A stretch of DNA of 64,000 nucleotides from Ilumatobacter coccineus YM16-304 (GCF_000348785.1 NC_020520.1:3472001-3536000), one strand, 5' to 3'; shown: positions 9,120-18,229, counted from the stretch's first letter. The notes: generated from the letters alone by a model not told the origin. Program-made: numbers and translations.

Positions 9120-9500
9120 TCAGCCGGCGAGGGCCGCCATCATCTCGTTGACCGGCCCCATGTCGAAGTAGTCGCGCCAGAGCGAGATCTTGCCGTCGTC
9201 GGTCACTTCGAACACGCCGACCACCGCGAGGTCGAACACCTGCTCACCGCGAACGAACCGATCGATGCGCTCGTTCATCACGATGTTTCCGGTGGCTGCT
9301 TCGCGTTCGACGATGAACTCGACGGAGTCGAAGCCGCCCGTCATGCCGCCGGCGAATGCCTTGATTCCCTCGGGGCCGAAGTTCTTTCCCATCGGCACGT
9401 TGTCGTACTCGACATCGTCGGTGACCAGCTCACATGCGTGATCGAGATCGCCCGAACAGAACCGCTTCATGAAGTCGTTGACCGTTTCGAGTGGCGTCAT
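9120..9500 (-). CDS. Limonene-1,2-epoxide hydrolase-like protein (NTF2 fold)
   Basis: The protein (126 aa) has the compact cone fold of limonene-epoxide hydrolases, which add water to epoxides without a covalent intermediate. The residues that position the water and protonate the epoxide in the Rhodococcus enzyme appear to be kept: Tyr and Asn in VEYDNVPMG, Arg and Asp in NERIDRF, and the final Asp in WRDYFD. ATG 9500 (MTPLETVNDF) fits the domain start better than the GTG at 9527. It may detoxify or degrade an epoxide made by a monooxygenase such as the LLM protein that faces it, though the two genes are convergent. Confidence 0.75.
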   Translation of the reverse strand: MTPLETVNDFMKRFCSGDLDHACELVTDDVEYDNVPMGKNFGPEGIKAFAGGMTGGFDSVEFIVEREAATGNIVMNERIDRFVRGEQVFDLAVVGVFEVTDDGKISLWRDYFDMGPVNEMMAALAG

Positions 9501-9560
9501 GCGGCCACCGTACTCGGGCCGATTCACGCCGGGTTGACGGTGCGCGTCGACGATGGAGAC

Positions 9561-9764
9561 ATGCCGAATCTCTCATTGAACGTCAGCACCGACAAGTACC
9601 AGTCGGGCACCACCACCTCGACCTGCCCCAAGTGCCAACACAACGGCGAGATGGAGCGGTGGACCAAGACCAAGAGCTACCGATTCTTCGGAATCCCGCT
9701 CCCACTCAATCGGTCGAACGAGTCGCTGAAGTGCACTGCTTGCGGCAAGTCGCACAAGGTCTGA
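9561..9764 (+). CDS. Small zinc-ribbon protein
   Basis: This 67-residue protein has two CxxC knuckles, TCPKCQ near residue 22 and CTACGK near residue 60, spaced as in a zinc ribbon. The segment between is basic and aromatic (KTKSYRFFGIPLPLN). It starts 60 bases from the divergent gene at 9500. The function is unknown; such proteins often bind zinc structurally. It lies just before the zinc-type ABC ATPase, which may or may not be meaningful. Confidence 0.6.
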   Translation: MPNLSLNVSTDKYQSGTTTSTCPKCQHNGEMERWTKTKSYRFFGIPLPLNRSNESLKCTACGKSHKV

Positions 9765-9834
9765 TCTGTTCGAACGCACGGTGGCGCCCCGCCTGACCGA
9801 CTCGCCACCCCCTCGCCACCGCATCGACCGCAAG

Positions 9835-9849
9835 TGAGAATGTTTCTCA
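9835..9849. promoter_or_regulatory. Zur-like operator
   Basis: The 15-base dyad TGAGAATGTTTCTCA closely resembles the actinobacterial Zur box (known consensus about TGAAAATGATTTTCA). It ends 22 bases before the GTG start of the zinc-type ABC ATPase, a position where a zinc-loaded repressor would block transcription. The match is by eye; no zur gene is in the window. Confidence 0.55.
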
Positions 9850-9871
9850 GTGTCGGGATAGCCTGCTCGAC

Positions 9872-10663
9872 GTGAGCGACGCGGTGATCGAATTCTCTGG
9901 GGTGTCGGTCGCTCGCGGACATCAACGGGTGCTCGATGTCGACCACCTCGAACTCCGACCCGGTGTCACTGCGCTCGTCGGCCCGAACGGGTCGGGCAAG
10001 TCGACGCTGCTGCACGCCGTCGCCGGTCTCCTGCCGGCGTCCGGCACGATCACGGTGCACGGACGCAAGCCTCGCGATGCTCGGTCCGACGTCGCGTACG
10101 TGATGCAGTCACAGCACGCGTCCGAACACCTGCTCGTCACGGCGCACGACGTCGTCACGCTCGGGCGCGCCGCCACACGTGGTGCGTTCGCTCGTCTCCG
10201 CGCCGCCGATCGTGCCGCCATCGACCGATCGATGGAACGCCTCGACGTGTCGGACCTCGCCAAACGACACCTCGCCGAGATGTCGGGCGGACAGCGCCAG
10301 CGCGTGTTCGTCGCCCAGGGTCTGTGCCAGGAAGCAGGCGTACTGCTGCTCGACGAACCGGTCGCCGGTCTCGACATCACGTCGATCCAGACGATTCGAC
10401 GCGTCATCGCCGAGGAGCGCGACGCTGGGCGCACCGTGGTCGTGGCGACCCACGATCTCGCCGACGCTGCCAAGGCCGACCACGTCGTGTTGCTCGACAA
10501 GCGGGTCATCGCGGCCGGTCCACCCGCCGACGCACTGAGCCCCGAACACCTACGCATCGCTTACGGCGGTCGAGTGCTCGACCTGGGCGACGGGCTCGTG
10601 GCGATCGACGACGGCGTCCATCACGACGACCACGAACATCACCACCACGACCACCACCACTGA
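9872..10663 (+). CDS. Zinc/manganese-type ABC transporter ATP-binding protein with His-rich tail
   Basis: The 263-residue ATPase resembles ZnuC/AztA-type subunits of metal importers. Walker A is GPNGSGKST, the signature is LAEMSGGQRQRVFVAQG, Walker B is VLLLDEPVAGLD and the H-loop is VVVATHDLADAAK. The last 15 or so residues are almost all His and Asp (ending HHHHDHHH), a likely metal-binding tail. No permease or binding-protein gene lies next to it, so partners must be encoded elsewhere. The Zur-like box upstream and the tail both argue for zinc. GTG at 9872 is the only good start. Confidence 0.8.
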   Translation: MSDAVIEFSGVSVARGHQRVLDVDHLELRPGVTALVGPNGSGKSTLLHAVAGLLPASGTITVHGRKPRDARSDVAYVMQSQHASEHLLVTAHDVVTLGRAATRGAFARLRAADRAAIDRSMERLDVSDLAKRHLAEMSGGQRQRVFVAQGLCQEAGVLLLDEPVAGLDITSIQTIRRVIAEERDAGRTVVVATHDLADAAKADHVVLLDKRVIAAGPPADALSPEHLRIAYGGRVLDLGDGLVAIDDGVHHDDHEHHHHDHHH

Positions 10664-10671
10664 CCCAGCCG

Positions 10672-10698
10672 GTCATTCGGTGTCTGACACCGGATGAC
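10672..10698. terminator. Hairpin terminator, copy 1 of a motif also seen at 34038-34064
   Basis: The arms GTCATTCGGTGTC and GACACCGGATGAC pair over 13 positions with one G-U pair around a central T. The element fills the gap between two convergent stops (10663 and 10703), so it probably ends transcription from both sides. Its core TGTCTGACACCGGATGA recurs with one change at 34047-34063. Confidence 0.65.
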
Positions 10699-10702
10699 GG
10701 GG

Positions 10703-12457
10703 TCAGCTTCTCACGAGGCGGCCGGGGCGGGCGCCGGTGTCGGCGTCGTTCTCGCGGGTGACCACGCCGTTGCAGAGCGTTGCGACGTAGCCGCTGACGG
10801 GCTGCATCAGACGCGTGCCTCCGGCCGGAAGGTCGTGGTGAGCGACCGGCGCATCGACGGTGAGGTTCGCGTGGTCGATCACGTTGACGTCGGCGCGCTT
10901 GCCGACCTCGAGCGTGCCGCGATCGTCGAAGCCGTACAGCGCCGCGTTGCGCGCCGACTGCTTGTTGACGATGAACTCGAGCGGGAGTTGCTCACCCGCG
11001 CGATCTCGTGTCCAGTAGGTGAGTTGCGTGGTCGGCATCGTGCCGTCGCAGATGAGCGTGACGTGAGCACCCGCATCGCTGAGGCCGGTGACCGTGTTGT
11101 CGTCGAGCAGCATCTCGCGCAGCACGTTCATCCGGTCGGGGACGTCGACGGTACTCAGCGACGCGAACCGCGTGCCGCCGTCTTCGAGCATGAAGTCGTA
11201 GAGGTACTCGAGCGGCTCGCGACCCTGAGCTGCGGCCTGGGCGCCGAGCGTGTCGGCCATCGTGGGTTCGAGGTCGACCGGGTTCGACAGTGGGTACATC
11301 ACCGCGGCGGCACGGTTGAAGAGTCCGTACACGTTCTCCATCGAGCCGGGAGCCTCGGGCTTCACATCGGGTTCGGCGAGGAGCTGTTCCTTCATCTCCG
11401 GAGCGCGCATCGCGGCCACTCGCTCTGCCAGCGGGCGGCCCGCCAACTTCTCGATGTAGGTCGGCTTGCGCATGAATGCGTGATAGGCGCTGAGGCCGGT
11501 GAGGAACCCGATCGGCCGTGACGACACCTGCGGGTACATCTGCGCGCCCGCCGCGTTCGCTTCGGCCGTCATGTCGAGGATCTCGCGCCACAGCGACGGG
11601 TCGTAGTCGGGTGACTGGACGAGGGTGAAGGTCACCGGTCGTCCGCTGGCGAGCGAGAAGCGGCGCATCAGATCGTGTTCGAGTTGCTGCGTGGTCTTCT
11701 CGCCGCCGAGTGCGTCGAGCTTGCCGACCGTGCCCGCCGGGATCATCTCGAACACGCCCTTGCCGACCTTCGCCATCTCGGCGGCGATCGCCAACAGCTC
11801 CTCGTCGGCGGCGAACGTGCCGGGCACCGGTTCGCCCCACAGCGCTCGATGGCCGATCGTGCGCGACGTGCTGAAGCCGACGGCTCCGGCCTCGATGGCT
11901 TCGGCGACGATGCGCCCCATCGCGGCGACGTCGTCGGCCGTGGCGTCTTCGTTGACGCGGCCACGCTCGCCCATCGCGTAGTACCGCACAGCACCGTGTG
12001 CGATCTGTGCGCCCACGTCGAGCGCGTACTCGCGGCCGGCCATGTAGTCGAGGTAGTCGGGGAAGGTCTCCCACGAACCCCAGTCCATCCCTTCGTGGAG
12101 TGCGGCACCGGGGATGTCTTCGACGCCTTCCATCAGCTCGATCAGCTCCTTCTCGGAGCCTGGCGAGACCGGTGCGAATCCGACGCCGCAGTTGCCCATG
12201 ACCACGGTGGTCACTCCGTTGTGCGACGACGGCGCCATCTCGGAATCCCAGCTGACCTGACCGTCGTAGTGCGTGTGCACGTCGACCCAACCCGGCGTGA
12301 CGATTGCACCGTCGGCATCGATCGTGCGCTTGGCCGCACCGTCGATCGTGCCGCCGACCTCGACGATCCTGCCGTCGGTGATGGCGAGATCGCCGCCGAC
12401 CGGGGCGGATCCCGTGCCGTCGACGAGCGTTCCGTTCTTGATGAGGATGTCGTACAT
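10703..12457 (-). CDS. D-aminoacylase-like amidohydrolase
   Basis: This 584-residue metal-dependent hydrolase belongs to the amidohydrolase superfamily, near N-acyl-D-amino-acid deacylases. It starts with the small beta-sandwich domain ([13 protein letters not shown]), then the metal motif [10 protein letters not shown] after the first strand, and the C-terminal [15 protein letters not shown] with the conserved catalytic Asp. The end returns to the sandwich ([13 protein letters not shown]). The true substrate may be an N-acyl amino acid, a hydantoin-like ring or an amide. It lies 64 bases after the acyl-CoA synthetase gene and is probably the last gene of the P450 operon. Confidence 0.8.
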   Translation of the reverse strand: MYDILIKNGTLVDGTGSAPVGGDLAITDGRIVEVGGTIDGAAKRTIDADGAIVTPGWVDVHTHYDGQVSWDSEMAPSSHNGVTTVVMGNCGVGFAPVSPGSEKELIELMEGVEDIPGAALHEGMDWGSWETFPDYLDYMAGREYALDVGAQIAHGAVRYYAMGERGRVNEDATADDVAAMGRIVAEAIEAGAVGFSTSRTIGHRALWGEPVPGTFAADEELLAIAAEMAKVGKGVFEMIPAGTVGKLDALGGEKTTQQLEHDLMRRFSLASGRPVTFTLVQSPDYDPSLWREILDMTAEANAAGAQMYPQVSSRPIGFLTGLSAYHAFMRKPTYIEKLAGRPLAERVAAMRAPEMKEQLLAEPDVKPEAPGSMENVYGLFNRAAAVMYPLSNPVDLEPTMADTLGAQAAAQGREPLEYLYDFMLEDGGTRFASLSTVDVPDRMNVLREMLLDDNTVTGLSDAGAHVTLICDGTMPTTQLTYWTRDRAGEQLPLEFIVNKQSARNAALYGFDDRGTLEVGKRADVNVIDHANLTVDAPVAHHDLPAGGTRLMQPVSGYVATLCNGVVTRENDADTGARPGRLVRS

Positions 12458-12521
12458 GTCGTGCTCTTTCCGTGGAAGGAATGTGATGTCGGTGTTCGTG
12501 TTCGAGACGTGGCCGTGGAGA

Positions 12522-14153
12522 TCAGTCGGCGAGGGCGGCGACCGCGGTGTCGCGTGCCCAGCGGTAGTCGGCCTTGCCGTTCGGAGCGCGGTAGATCTCG
12601 TCGACGAAGACGACCTGACGCGGTGCCTTGTAGTCGGCGATCTGTTCCTTGATCGAGCCGATCAGCTCGTCGGGGTCGGTGGGCTCGCGGACCGAACAGA
12701 CGAGCGTGACGGTTTCACCGAAGCGTTCGTGCGGTGTGCCGACGACGTTGGCGTCGAGCACGTTCGGGTGGAGCCGGGCGGCGACCTCGACCTCTTCGGG
12801 ATAGATCTTCTCGCCGCCGGAGTTGATGCAGACCGATCCGCGGCCGAGCAGCGTGACCCTGCCGTCCTCGGCGATGAGGGCGTAGTCGCCGGGCGCCGTG
12901 TACTGCACGCCGTTGACGTTGGGGAACGTCGCCGCCGTCTTCTCCGGGTCCTTCCAGTACCCGCGAGGCTGCGGGCCCGACGCCGCCAACCGGCCGGGGA
13001 TGTCGCTGCCGATCGGCAACGGTTCGCCGGTCTCGTCGCTGAGCGTGACGACGTTGGGCAACGCGGTGAAGACGGCCGTCTCGAGCGGCTCGGTACCGGG
13101 AGGCGTGACGGCGAGCGCGTACGGGCCTCCCTCGGAGGCGCCGATCATGTCCATGATGGTCACCTGCGGCGCCACCGCCTGGAAGAGTCGCTTCTGATCG
13201 GCTGACAACGTGGCACCCGTCGAGACGATCCGCTGCAACGACGAGATGTCGCGGCCCGCGCTCGAACCGTCACCCGTGACCGCTGCGGTGAGCGGCCGGG
13301 CGAAGGCGTCACCCACCAGCGAGATCTGCGTCACCTTGTGACGTTCGACGAGTTTCCAGAGTTCGTCGGGGTCGAACGAGCGTCCACCGAGCAGCACGAC
13401 GCTGCCGCCCATGACGAACGCACCGATCGCGAGGAACAGCGCCGTGCCGTGCATGAGCGGCGGAGCGCACATGAGCACCGGGCTGACGCCGTCGGCCTGT
13501 AGCCGGGCGGCGACGGCACCGACCTCGGCCGGCGTCGTGGGGAGTTCGATTCCGGCGGTGCGGTAGTTGGTGTTGCCGAGCGCGCCCCAGAGGTCGACGT
13601 GTCGCCACATCACACCCTTCGGGTTGCCGGTCGTGCCGCCGGTGTAGAGCAGCAGCATGTCGTCGCCCGACCGTTCGATGCGCTCGGCGGGAGCCGCGGC
13701 GTCGCGGACCTCGTGGTACCACTCGGCGCCGTCGAGCAGCGGCGAGCCGTCGTCGACCTGGAGCAGAACGCGGACCGTCGGCATCGACGCTCGGGCACCG
13801 TCGACTCGGTCGGCGAGGGAGCCGTGGAAGATCAGCACCTCGGCGCCGGCGTTGTCGCAGATGTAGGCGATCTCGGGTGACTTGTAGCGATAGTTGACGT
13901 TGACCGGAGAGGCGCGCACCTTGAAGGCCGCGTAGGCCGACTCGATGTACTCCGGGCAGTTGAACATCAACTGGGCGATGCGTGTGTCGGGGCCGACGCC
14001 GCGCTCGGTGAGCGCCGTGGCGACGCGTGCCGCGCCCTGGTCGAGTTCGCGCCAGGTGGTTTCGTGGTCGCCGACGGCCACCGCCATCTGATCGGGTTGT
14101 GCATCGGCGAAGGCTTCCCAGAGGGTCGCCCAGTTCTCGTTGAGGCCAGTCAT
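12522..14153 (-). CDS. Acyl-CoA synthetase (AMP-binding, FadD-like)
   Basis: The protein (543 aa) activates a carboxylic acid to an acyl-adenylate and then to acyl-CoA. The AMP-binding P-loop is LLYTGGTTGNPKGVM (about residue 180), followed by GASEGG and the hinge and C-terminal motifs GRGSVCINSGGEKIYPEEVE and a catalytic Lys in PNGKADYR. ATG 14153 overlaps the stop of the P450 gene by four bases (ATGA), so the two are translationally coupled. A P450 followed by a synthetase suggests that the hydroxylated or oxidised product enters CoA-dependent breakdown. Confidence 0.88.
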   Translation of the reverse strand: MTGLNENWATLWEAFADAQPDQMAVAVGDHETTWRELDQGAARVATALTERGVGPDTRIAQLMFNCPEYIESAYAAFKVRASPVNVNYRYKSPEIAYICDNAGAEVLIFHGSLADRVDGARASMPTVRVLLQVDDGSPLLDGAEWYHEVRDAAAPAERIERSGDDMLLLYTGGTTGNPKGVMWRHVDLWGALGNTNYRTAGIELPTTPAEVGAVAARLQADGVSPVLMCAPPLMHGTALFLAIGAFVMGGSVVLLGGRSFDPDELWKLVERHKVTQISLVGDAFARPLTAAVTGDGSSAGRDISSLQRIVSTGATLSADQKRLFQAVAPQVTIMDMIGASEGGPYALAVTPPGTEPLETAVFTALPNVVTLSDETGEPLPIGSDIPGRLAASGPQPRGYWKDPEKTAATFPNVNGVQYTAPGDYALIAEDGRVTLLGRGSVCINSGGEKIYPEEVEVAARLHPNVLDANVVGTPHERFGETVTLVCSVREPTDPDELIGSIKEQIADYKAPRQVVFVDEIYRAPNGKADYRWARDTAVAALAD

Positions 14154-15445
14154 GTCTCGGCTCCATTGGTCGGGGGTCGGGGGTCGTTGATCGCAGACGG
14201 CGTGAACGAGATCGGGAGTTCTTTCAGCGGTCGGAGCATGAAGCTGAACTCGTGGGGGATCTCGTCGAGGGGTCGGGCCAACTCGATGTCGTCGAGGCGA
14301 TCGAGCAGCGCGTTGAACGCACAGCGCAGTTCGGCGCGCGCCAGCCACATGCCGACGCAGAGGTGGTTGCCCCAGCCGAAGGCGATGTGCTCGTTCGCGT
14401 TCTCGCGTTCGATGTCGAACACGTTCGGGTCGTCGAACTTGGCGTGGTCGCGGTTTGCCGCGCCGTACCGCACCATGACCGATGCGTCGGGCTCGATCTC
14501 GACGCCGGCGACCTCGACGGGGCACGTCGCGCGCCGCCACAGCCCGGCGACCGGGCTGTCGAACCGAAGGCTCTCGTCGATGAAGTTGTCGAGCAGGTCA
14601 CGATTGGCGCGGAGCTTGGCCATCTGATCGGGGTGACGCAGCAGGAGCCAGAGGCCGGTGCCGAGCGCACTGGTCGTGGTTTCGAAGCCGCCGGTGATGA
14701 GCTGGTGCATGAGGTCTTGCAGCTCCTCCATCGTGAGCGGTTCCTCGTCGGCACCGTGCGCGTGGACGAGCGCCGAGATCAGGTCGTCGGTGGGCTCCTC
14801 CCGCCGCTTCTCGAACTCGGCTGCGAGGTGGTGCTGCGCTTCGAGTTCGATCTCGGCCTGCTCGATCGCTTCGTCGACGGTCATGACCCGTTGTGCCGAC
14901 GCGAGCATCGCATCGGCCCACCGCTTGAACGTCGGGTACTGCGTGGCGTCGAGACCGAGTTGCTCGCAGATGACGATGCCGGGGAGCGGGAGCGCGAAGT
15001 CGCGAACGAACTCGCACTCGCCCTGCTCGATGAAGCCGTCGATGAGTTCGTCGCACAGTTCGGCGATGCGCGGCGTGAGTTCGTTGATCCGGCGGACGGT
15101 GAACACGCGGCCGAGCATCCGCCGATAGTGCGTGTGGACCGGCGGGTCGGTTCGTTGCAGCGTCTGCGCGCGCTTCCACCCCTTCTCGGCCATGGTCGCC
15201 GCCGCAGCCTTGCCCGATTCCGACTGTCGGAATCCGGCGCCGACCGGGTTGCTCGAGAAGTGTTCTCGATCGGTGAGCACCGACTTGACGTCGTCGTATC
15301 GCGTCACCATGTACAGCCCGTTCTCGGGCAGTCGATGCACCGGGCACTGCTCGCGCATCGTCTCGTACGCGTCGAACGGATCGTCTTGCACGGCTGGATC
15401 GAAGAAGCTCGGTATCTCCGCATTCCGCGGCGTCGTGTCGGTCAT
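14150..15445 (-). CDS. Cytochrome P450
   Basis: This is a soluble 431-residue class I bacterial P450. The I-helix oxygen-binding motif is GGFETTTSA, the ExxR motif is ESLR, and the haem loop is FGWGNHLCVGMW with the Cys thiolate at about residue 360. It needs a ferredoxin and reductase that are not encoded here. ATG 15445 follows a G-rich ribosome-binding site and was preferred to longer in-frame extensions. Its sequence style is like actinobacterial P450s acting on fatty acids, terpenes or steroids, but I cannot assign a CYP family. Confidence 0.88.
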   Translation of the reverse strand: MTDTTPRNAEIPSFFDPAVQDDPFDAYETMREQCPVHRLPENGLYMVTRYDDVKSVLTDREHFSSNPVGAGFRQSESGKAAAATMAEKGWKRAQTLQRTDPPVHTHYRRMLGRVFTVRRINELTPRIAELCDELIDGFIEQGECEFVRDFALPLPGIVICEQLGLDATQYPTFKRWADAMLASAQRVMTVDEAIEQAEIELEAQHHLAAEFEKRREEPTDDLISALVHAHGADEEPLTMEELQDLMHQLITGGFETTTSALGTGLWLLLRHPDQMAKLRANRDLLDNFIDESLRFDSPVAGLWRRATCPVEVAGVEIEPDASVMVRYGAANRDHAKFDDPNVFDIERENANEHIAFGWGNHLCVGMWLARAELRCAFNALLDRLDDIELARPLDEIPHEFSFMLRPLKELPISFTPSAINDPRPPTNGAET

Positions 15446-15567
15446 CGGACCCCCCCTGGTCTCTGCCCGACAGTCTTGTCGAGTGGTCGCCGCAGAATGA
15501 TGTCGGAGGTCACACCAGGCCGGTGTCGGCGCTCTCGGAACGGCCGGCGCGTCGGCCATGATGGTGC

Positions 15568-15581
15568 GGTGTCCGGACACC
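15568..15581. promoter_or_regulatory. 14-bp perfect palindrome upstream of HDAC-like gene
   Basis: GGTGTCCGGACACC is an exact dyad that ends 28 bases before the ATG at 15610 and lies in the divergent promoter region shared with the P450 operon. Its position suggests a repressor or activator site. The likely regulator is not known. Confidence 0.35.
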
Positions 15582-15609
15582 TCGCTCTGCTCGAACCCAC
15601 GGCCCGCTG

Positions 15610-16623
15610 ATGTTGGTCGTCGCCTCCGATGCGCACCGCGCTCACGTGAGCCTCGAGATCCACAACGGCATCATGAGCGAGTCGCACGAGAGCCCTGAAC
15701 GAGCCGACGGCATCGCTGCGGCGTTGGCGGTGGCGGGGCACGAGATGGTGGTGCCCGAAGCCGTCGACCTCGACCTGGTTCGGAGCGTCCACACCACCGA
15801 ATACGTCGACTTCCTGTCGACGGCGTGGGAGAGGTGGAGCGAGCGCGAGACGGGGCCGGCCGCCATGTCGTTCATGTGGCCCGCTCGCGGGTTCGGCGAT
15901 GCGCGTCCCGACGACCTGATCGGTCAGCTCGGCTATCACTCGTTCGCGGCCGACACCACGATCGTGCCGGGCACGTGGGAAGCGATCACGGCTGCTGCGG
16001 CCATCGCCACCACGGCAGCCGACCGATTGCTCGACACGCGCGCCACCACCTACGGCCTGTGCCGGCCGCCCGGTCACCACGCCTCGACCGATCAGTTCGG
16101 CGGCTACTGCTATCTCAACAATGCCGGCATCGCGGCGCAACGACTGCTCGATCGCGGTGCGCAGCGCGTCGCGATCATCGATGTCGACTATCACCACGGC
16201 AACGGCACGCAGTCGATCTTCTACGACCGGTCGGATGTCGTGTTCGTGTCGATCCATGCCGACCCTCGTGAGGAGTTCCCCTGGTTCGCCGGCCACGCCG
16301 ACGAGGTGGGCGTGGGTCCCGGCGAGGGCTGGAACCTCAACGTGCCACTCCCCCGCGGTGCCGACCGCGCCCGCTGGTTCGACGCGCTCGACACCGCCGC
16401 CGGGTATCTCGACCGGTCCGAGGTCGACGCGATCGTCGTGTCGCTCGGCGTCGATGCCTACGTCGGCGACCCGCTCGGCACGTTCGAGCTCACGACCGAC
16501 GACTTCACCGTCGTCGCCCAGCGCATCGCTGCCCTCGACCGACCAACCGTGGTGATTCAAGAAGGCGGCTACGCCGGCGAGGCGCTCGGCGTGAACGTCG
16601 CCGCGTTCCTGGCGGGCTGCTGA
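15610..16623 (+). CDS. Histone deacetylase family protein (acetylpolyamine/AcuC-like amidohydrolase)
   Basis: This zinc hydrolase (337 aa) of the arginase/deacetylase fold removes acyl groups from polyamines, lysine side chains or small amides. Active-site marks are RPPGHHAS with the paired His, the zinc ligands in IDVDYHHGNGTQ, VFVSIHADP, and the late SLGVDAYVGDPLG. It ends with VVIQEGGYAGEALG. The sequence is closest in style to acetylpolyamine amidohydrolases; the substrate is not determinable. It stops 8 bases before the opposing lipoprotein gene. Confidence 0.85.
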   Translation: MLVVASDAHRAHVSLEIHNGIMSESHESPERADGIAAALAVAGHEMVVPEAVDLDLVRSVHTTEYVDFLSTAWERWSERETGPAAMSFMWPARGFGDARPDDLIGQLGYHSFAADTTIVPGTWEAITAAAAIATTAADRLLDTRATTYGLCRPPGHHASTDQFGGYCYLNNAGIAAQRLLDRGAQRVAIIDVDYHHGNGTQSIFYDRSDVVFVSIHADPREEFPWFAGHADEVGVGPGEGWNLNVPLPRGADRARWFDALDTAAGYLDRSEVDAIVVSLGVDAYVGDPLGTFELTTDDFTVVAQRIAALDRPTVVIQEGGYAGEALGVNVAAFLAGC

Positions 16624-16631
16624 AGCGAGCG

Positions 16632-17471
16632 TCAGCCGACGACCGTGCGAAGCAGCACGGTGTTGTCGACCTCGAGATCCGACCCCCAGATCAGCTGCGC
16701 AGCTGGCTCCCACGAGATCTCGTCGTACCCGTCCTTCGGGCTGACCGCCGATTCCGACCACACGGTCGCGGCGCTCCATGCGCTGTCGTCGAAGCTCACC
16801 CCGGCCCAGTCGGCGGGGGCCTCGGTGATCTCGAACTCACACGTCGCGTCCGGATCGCTGTCGCGTTCGCACTCGGTGTCGAGCGGTGCCCGGTGGATCA
16901 CGAGCGACGACCAGGCGTCGTCGGTGGCTCCGACGACGTCACCGGTGGCATCGTCGGTGATCTGGAGGATGAATCCGCCGTCGCCCATCTGCTGGTTCGA
17001 CAGCCCGATGTACTCGATGCCCGAGTCGGTCTCCTTGAAGTCCTTCGCTTCGACGGCGACCGTGAACGGCAGCGTCGCCTCGAACGTGATCGTCTCGGCG
17101 TTGAACGAACGCTCGGTGGTGATGGGGACCGAGTCCTCGCCGACGAGTTCGCCGTCGATGTAGAGCGCGAACCAGTTGTCGGCCCACACCTCGGCGGTGA
17201 ACGTCGAGGTCGTGGCGGCCTCGGTCGGCTCGACACCGGCGCTCACATCGGTCTCCGTCTCGTCCGCCGGCTCCGGCTCAGGGATCGCGACGGTTCCCGT
17301 GTCGGCAGGCTCCGCCTCGGCGGGTTCGGTCTCGGCGGGTTCGGCCGTGATGGACTCGTCGAGGGTCGACGCATCGTTGCTCGACTCTTGGGACGAGCCG
17401 CATGCCGCGGCGACGAGAACGAGGCTGGTGATGAGCAGGGGGCCGGTTCGGCGGCCGAGGCGTGCGGTCAT
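16632..17471 (-). CDS. Hypothetical lipoprotein
   Basis: I do not recognise this 279-residue protein. The N-terminus (basic, then PLLITSLVLVAAAC) is a lipoprotein signal with lipobox AAAC, so it should be tethered outside the cell. Residues about 30-85 are an acidic, low-complexity linker rich in Glu, Thr, Pro and Ala. The C-terminal 190 residues are Trp-rich (AEVWADNWFALYIDGE, DDSAWSAATVW) and look like two beta-sandwich (galactose-binding-like) halves, a form used for binding sugars or ligands. A pair of Cys near residues 213 and 221 may form a disulfide. Confidence 0.6.
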   Translation of the reverse strand: MTARLGRRTGPLLITSLVLVAAACGSSQESSNDASTLDESITAEPAETEPAEAEPADTGTVAIPEPEPADETETDVSAGVEPTEAATTSTFTAEVWADNWFALYIDGELVGEDSVPITTERSFNAETITFEATLPFTVAVEAKDFKETDSGIEYIGLSNQQMGDGGFILQITDDATGDVVGATDDAWSSLVIHRAPLDTECERDSDPDATCEFEITEAPADWAGVSFDDSAWSAATVWSESAVSPKDGYDEISWEPAAQLIWGSDLEVDNTVLLRTVVG

Positions 17472-17613
17472 GCAGCACAGTGTGCGACCCGATCCGAAAG
17501 ACTTCGACAAGACGGGGCGAGAACCATCACCAGATGCAGCCGCAGGGTCGGGTGGGCTGGGGCGGAGGAATTGTTCCGCCGGTCGCCTCGACACCAGGCG
17601 CTGGTACGGTCGG

Positions 17614-18210
17614 ATGGTGGACGCCCCCCGCCCCAAGACCCTGTCGGCACGCCTCTCGCGACTCGGACTCCGAGTCATGGGCTGGGAGTTCGAGGGAACC
17701 TTCCCGCCCGAGCAGCAGTCGGTCATGCTCGCCGGGCCCCACACCACCAACCTCGACGGACTGCTCCTCGTGCTCGTCACCCGGTCGATCGGGTTGCGCT
17801 CGAGCTGGATGGTCAAAGACGTGTGGACGAAGGCCCCGATGGGGTGGATCACCAAGCGCGTCGGTGCGGTGGGTGTCAACCGCAGCAAGGCGACGGGCAT
17901 GGTCGATCAGATGGTGGCGCAGTTCGCAGCGCGCCCCGACTTCCACCTCATGATCCCGCCCGAGGGCACGCGGTCGCGCGCCGAGCACTGGCGGTCGGGG
18001 TTCTACCAGATCGCTCTCGACGCCGATGTTCCGGTCACCGCGAGCTACCTCGACTACAAGCGCAAGCGCGCCGGCATCGGGCCGGGCTATCACCTGACCG
18101 GAGACAAGCGCGTCGACATGGACCACTTTCGGCGCGAGTACGAGAACGGCGTCGAGATGGCGAAGCACCCGGAGAAGTTCGGCCCGATTCGTCTACGCGA
18201 CGAAGACTGA
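17614..18210 (+). CDS. 1-acyl-sn-glycerol-3-phosphate acyltransferase (PlsC family)
   Basis: The protein (198 aa) transfers an acyl group to a lysophospholipid or a related acceptor. It has the catalytic HX4D motif in GPHTTNLDG, the substrate-binding block VNRSKATG, and the motif PPEGTRSRAEHW. It is short and lacks a strong N-terminal membrane helix, like the small bacterial PlsC paralogues of unclear acceptor. The start ATG 17614 was chosen since the upstream frame overlaps the divergent lipoprotein gene. Confidence 0.8.
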   Translation: MVDAPRPKTLSARLSRLGLRVMGWEFEGTFPPEQQSVMLAGPHTTNLDGLLLVLVTRSIGLRSSWMVKDVWTKAPMGWITKRVGAVGVNRSKATGMVDQMVAQFAARPDFHLMIPPEGTRSRAEHWRSGFYQIALDADVPVTASYLDYKRKRAGIGPGYHLTGDKRVDMDHFRREYENGVEMAKHPEKFGPIRLRDED

Positions 18211-18229
18211 ACCGGCGGGTCCGATCGAC

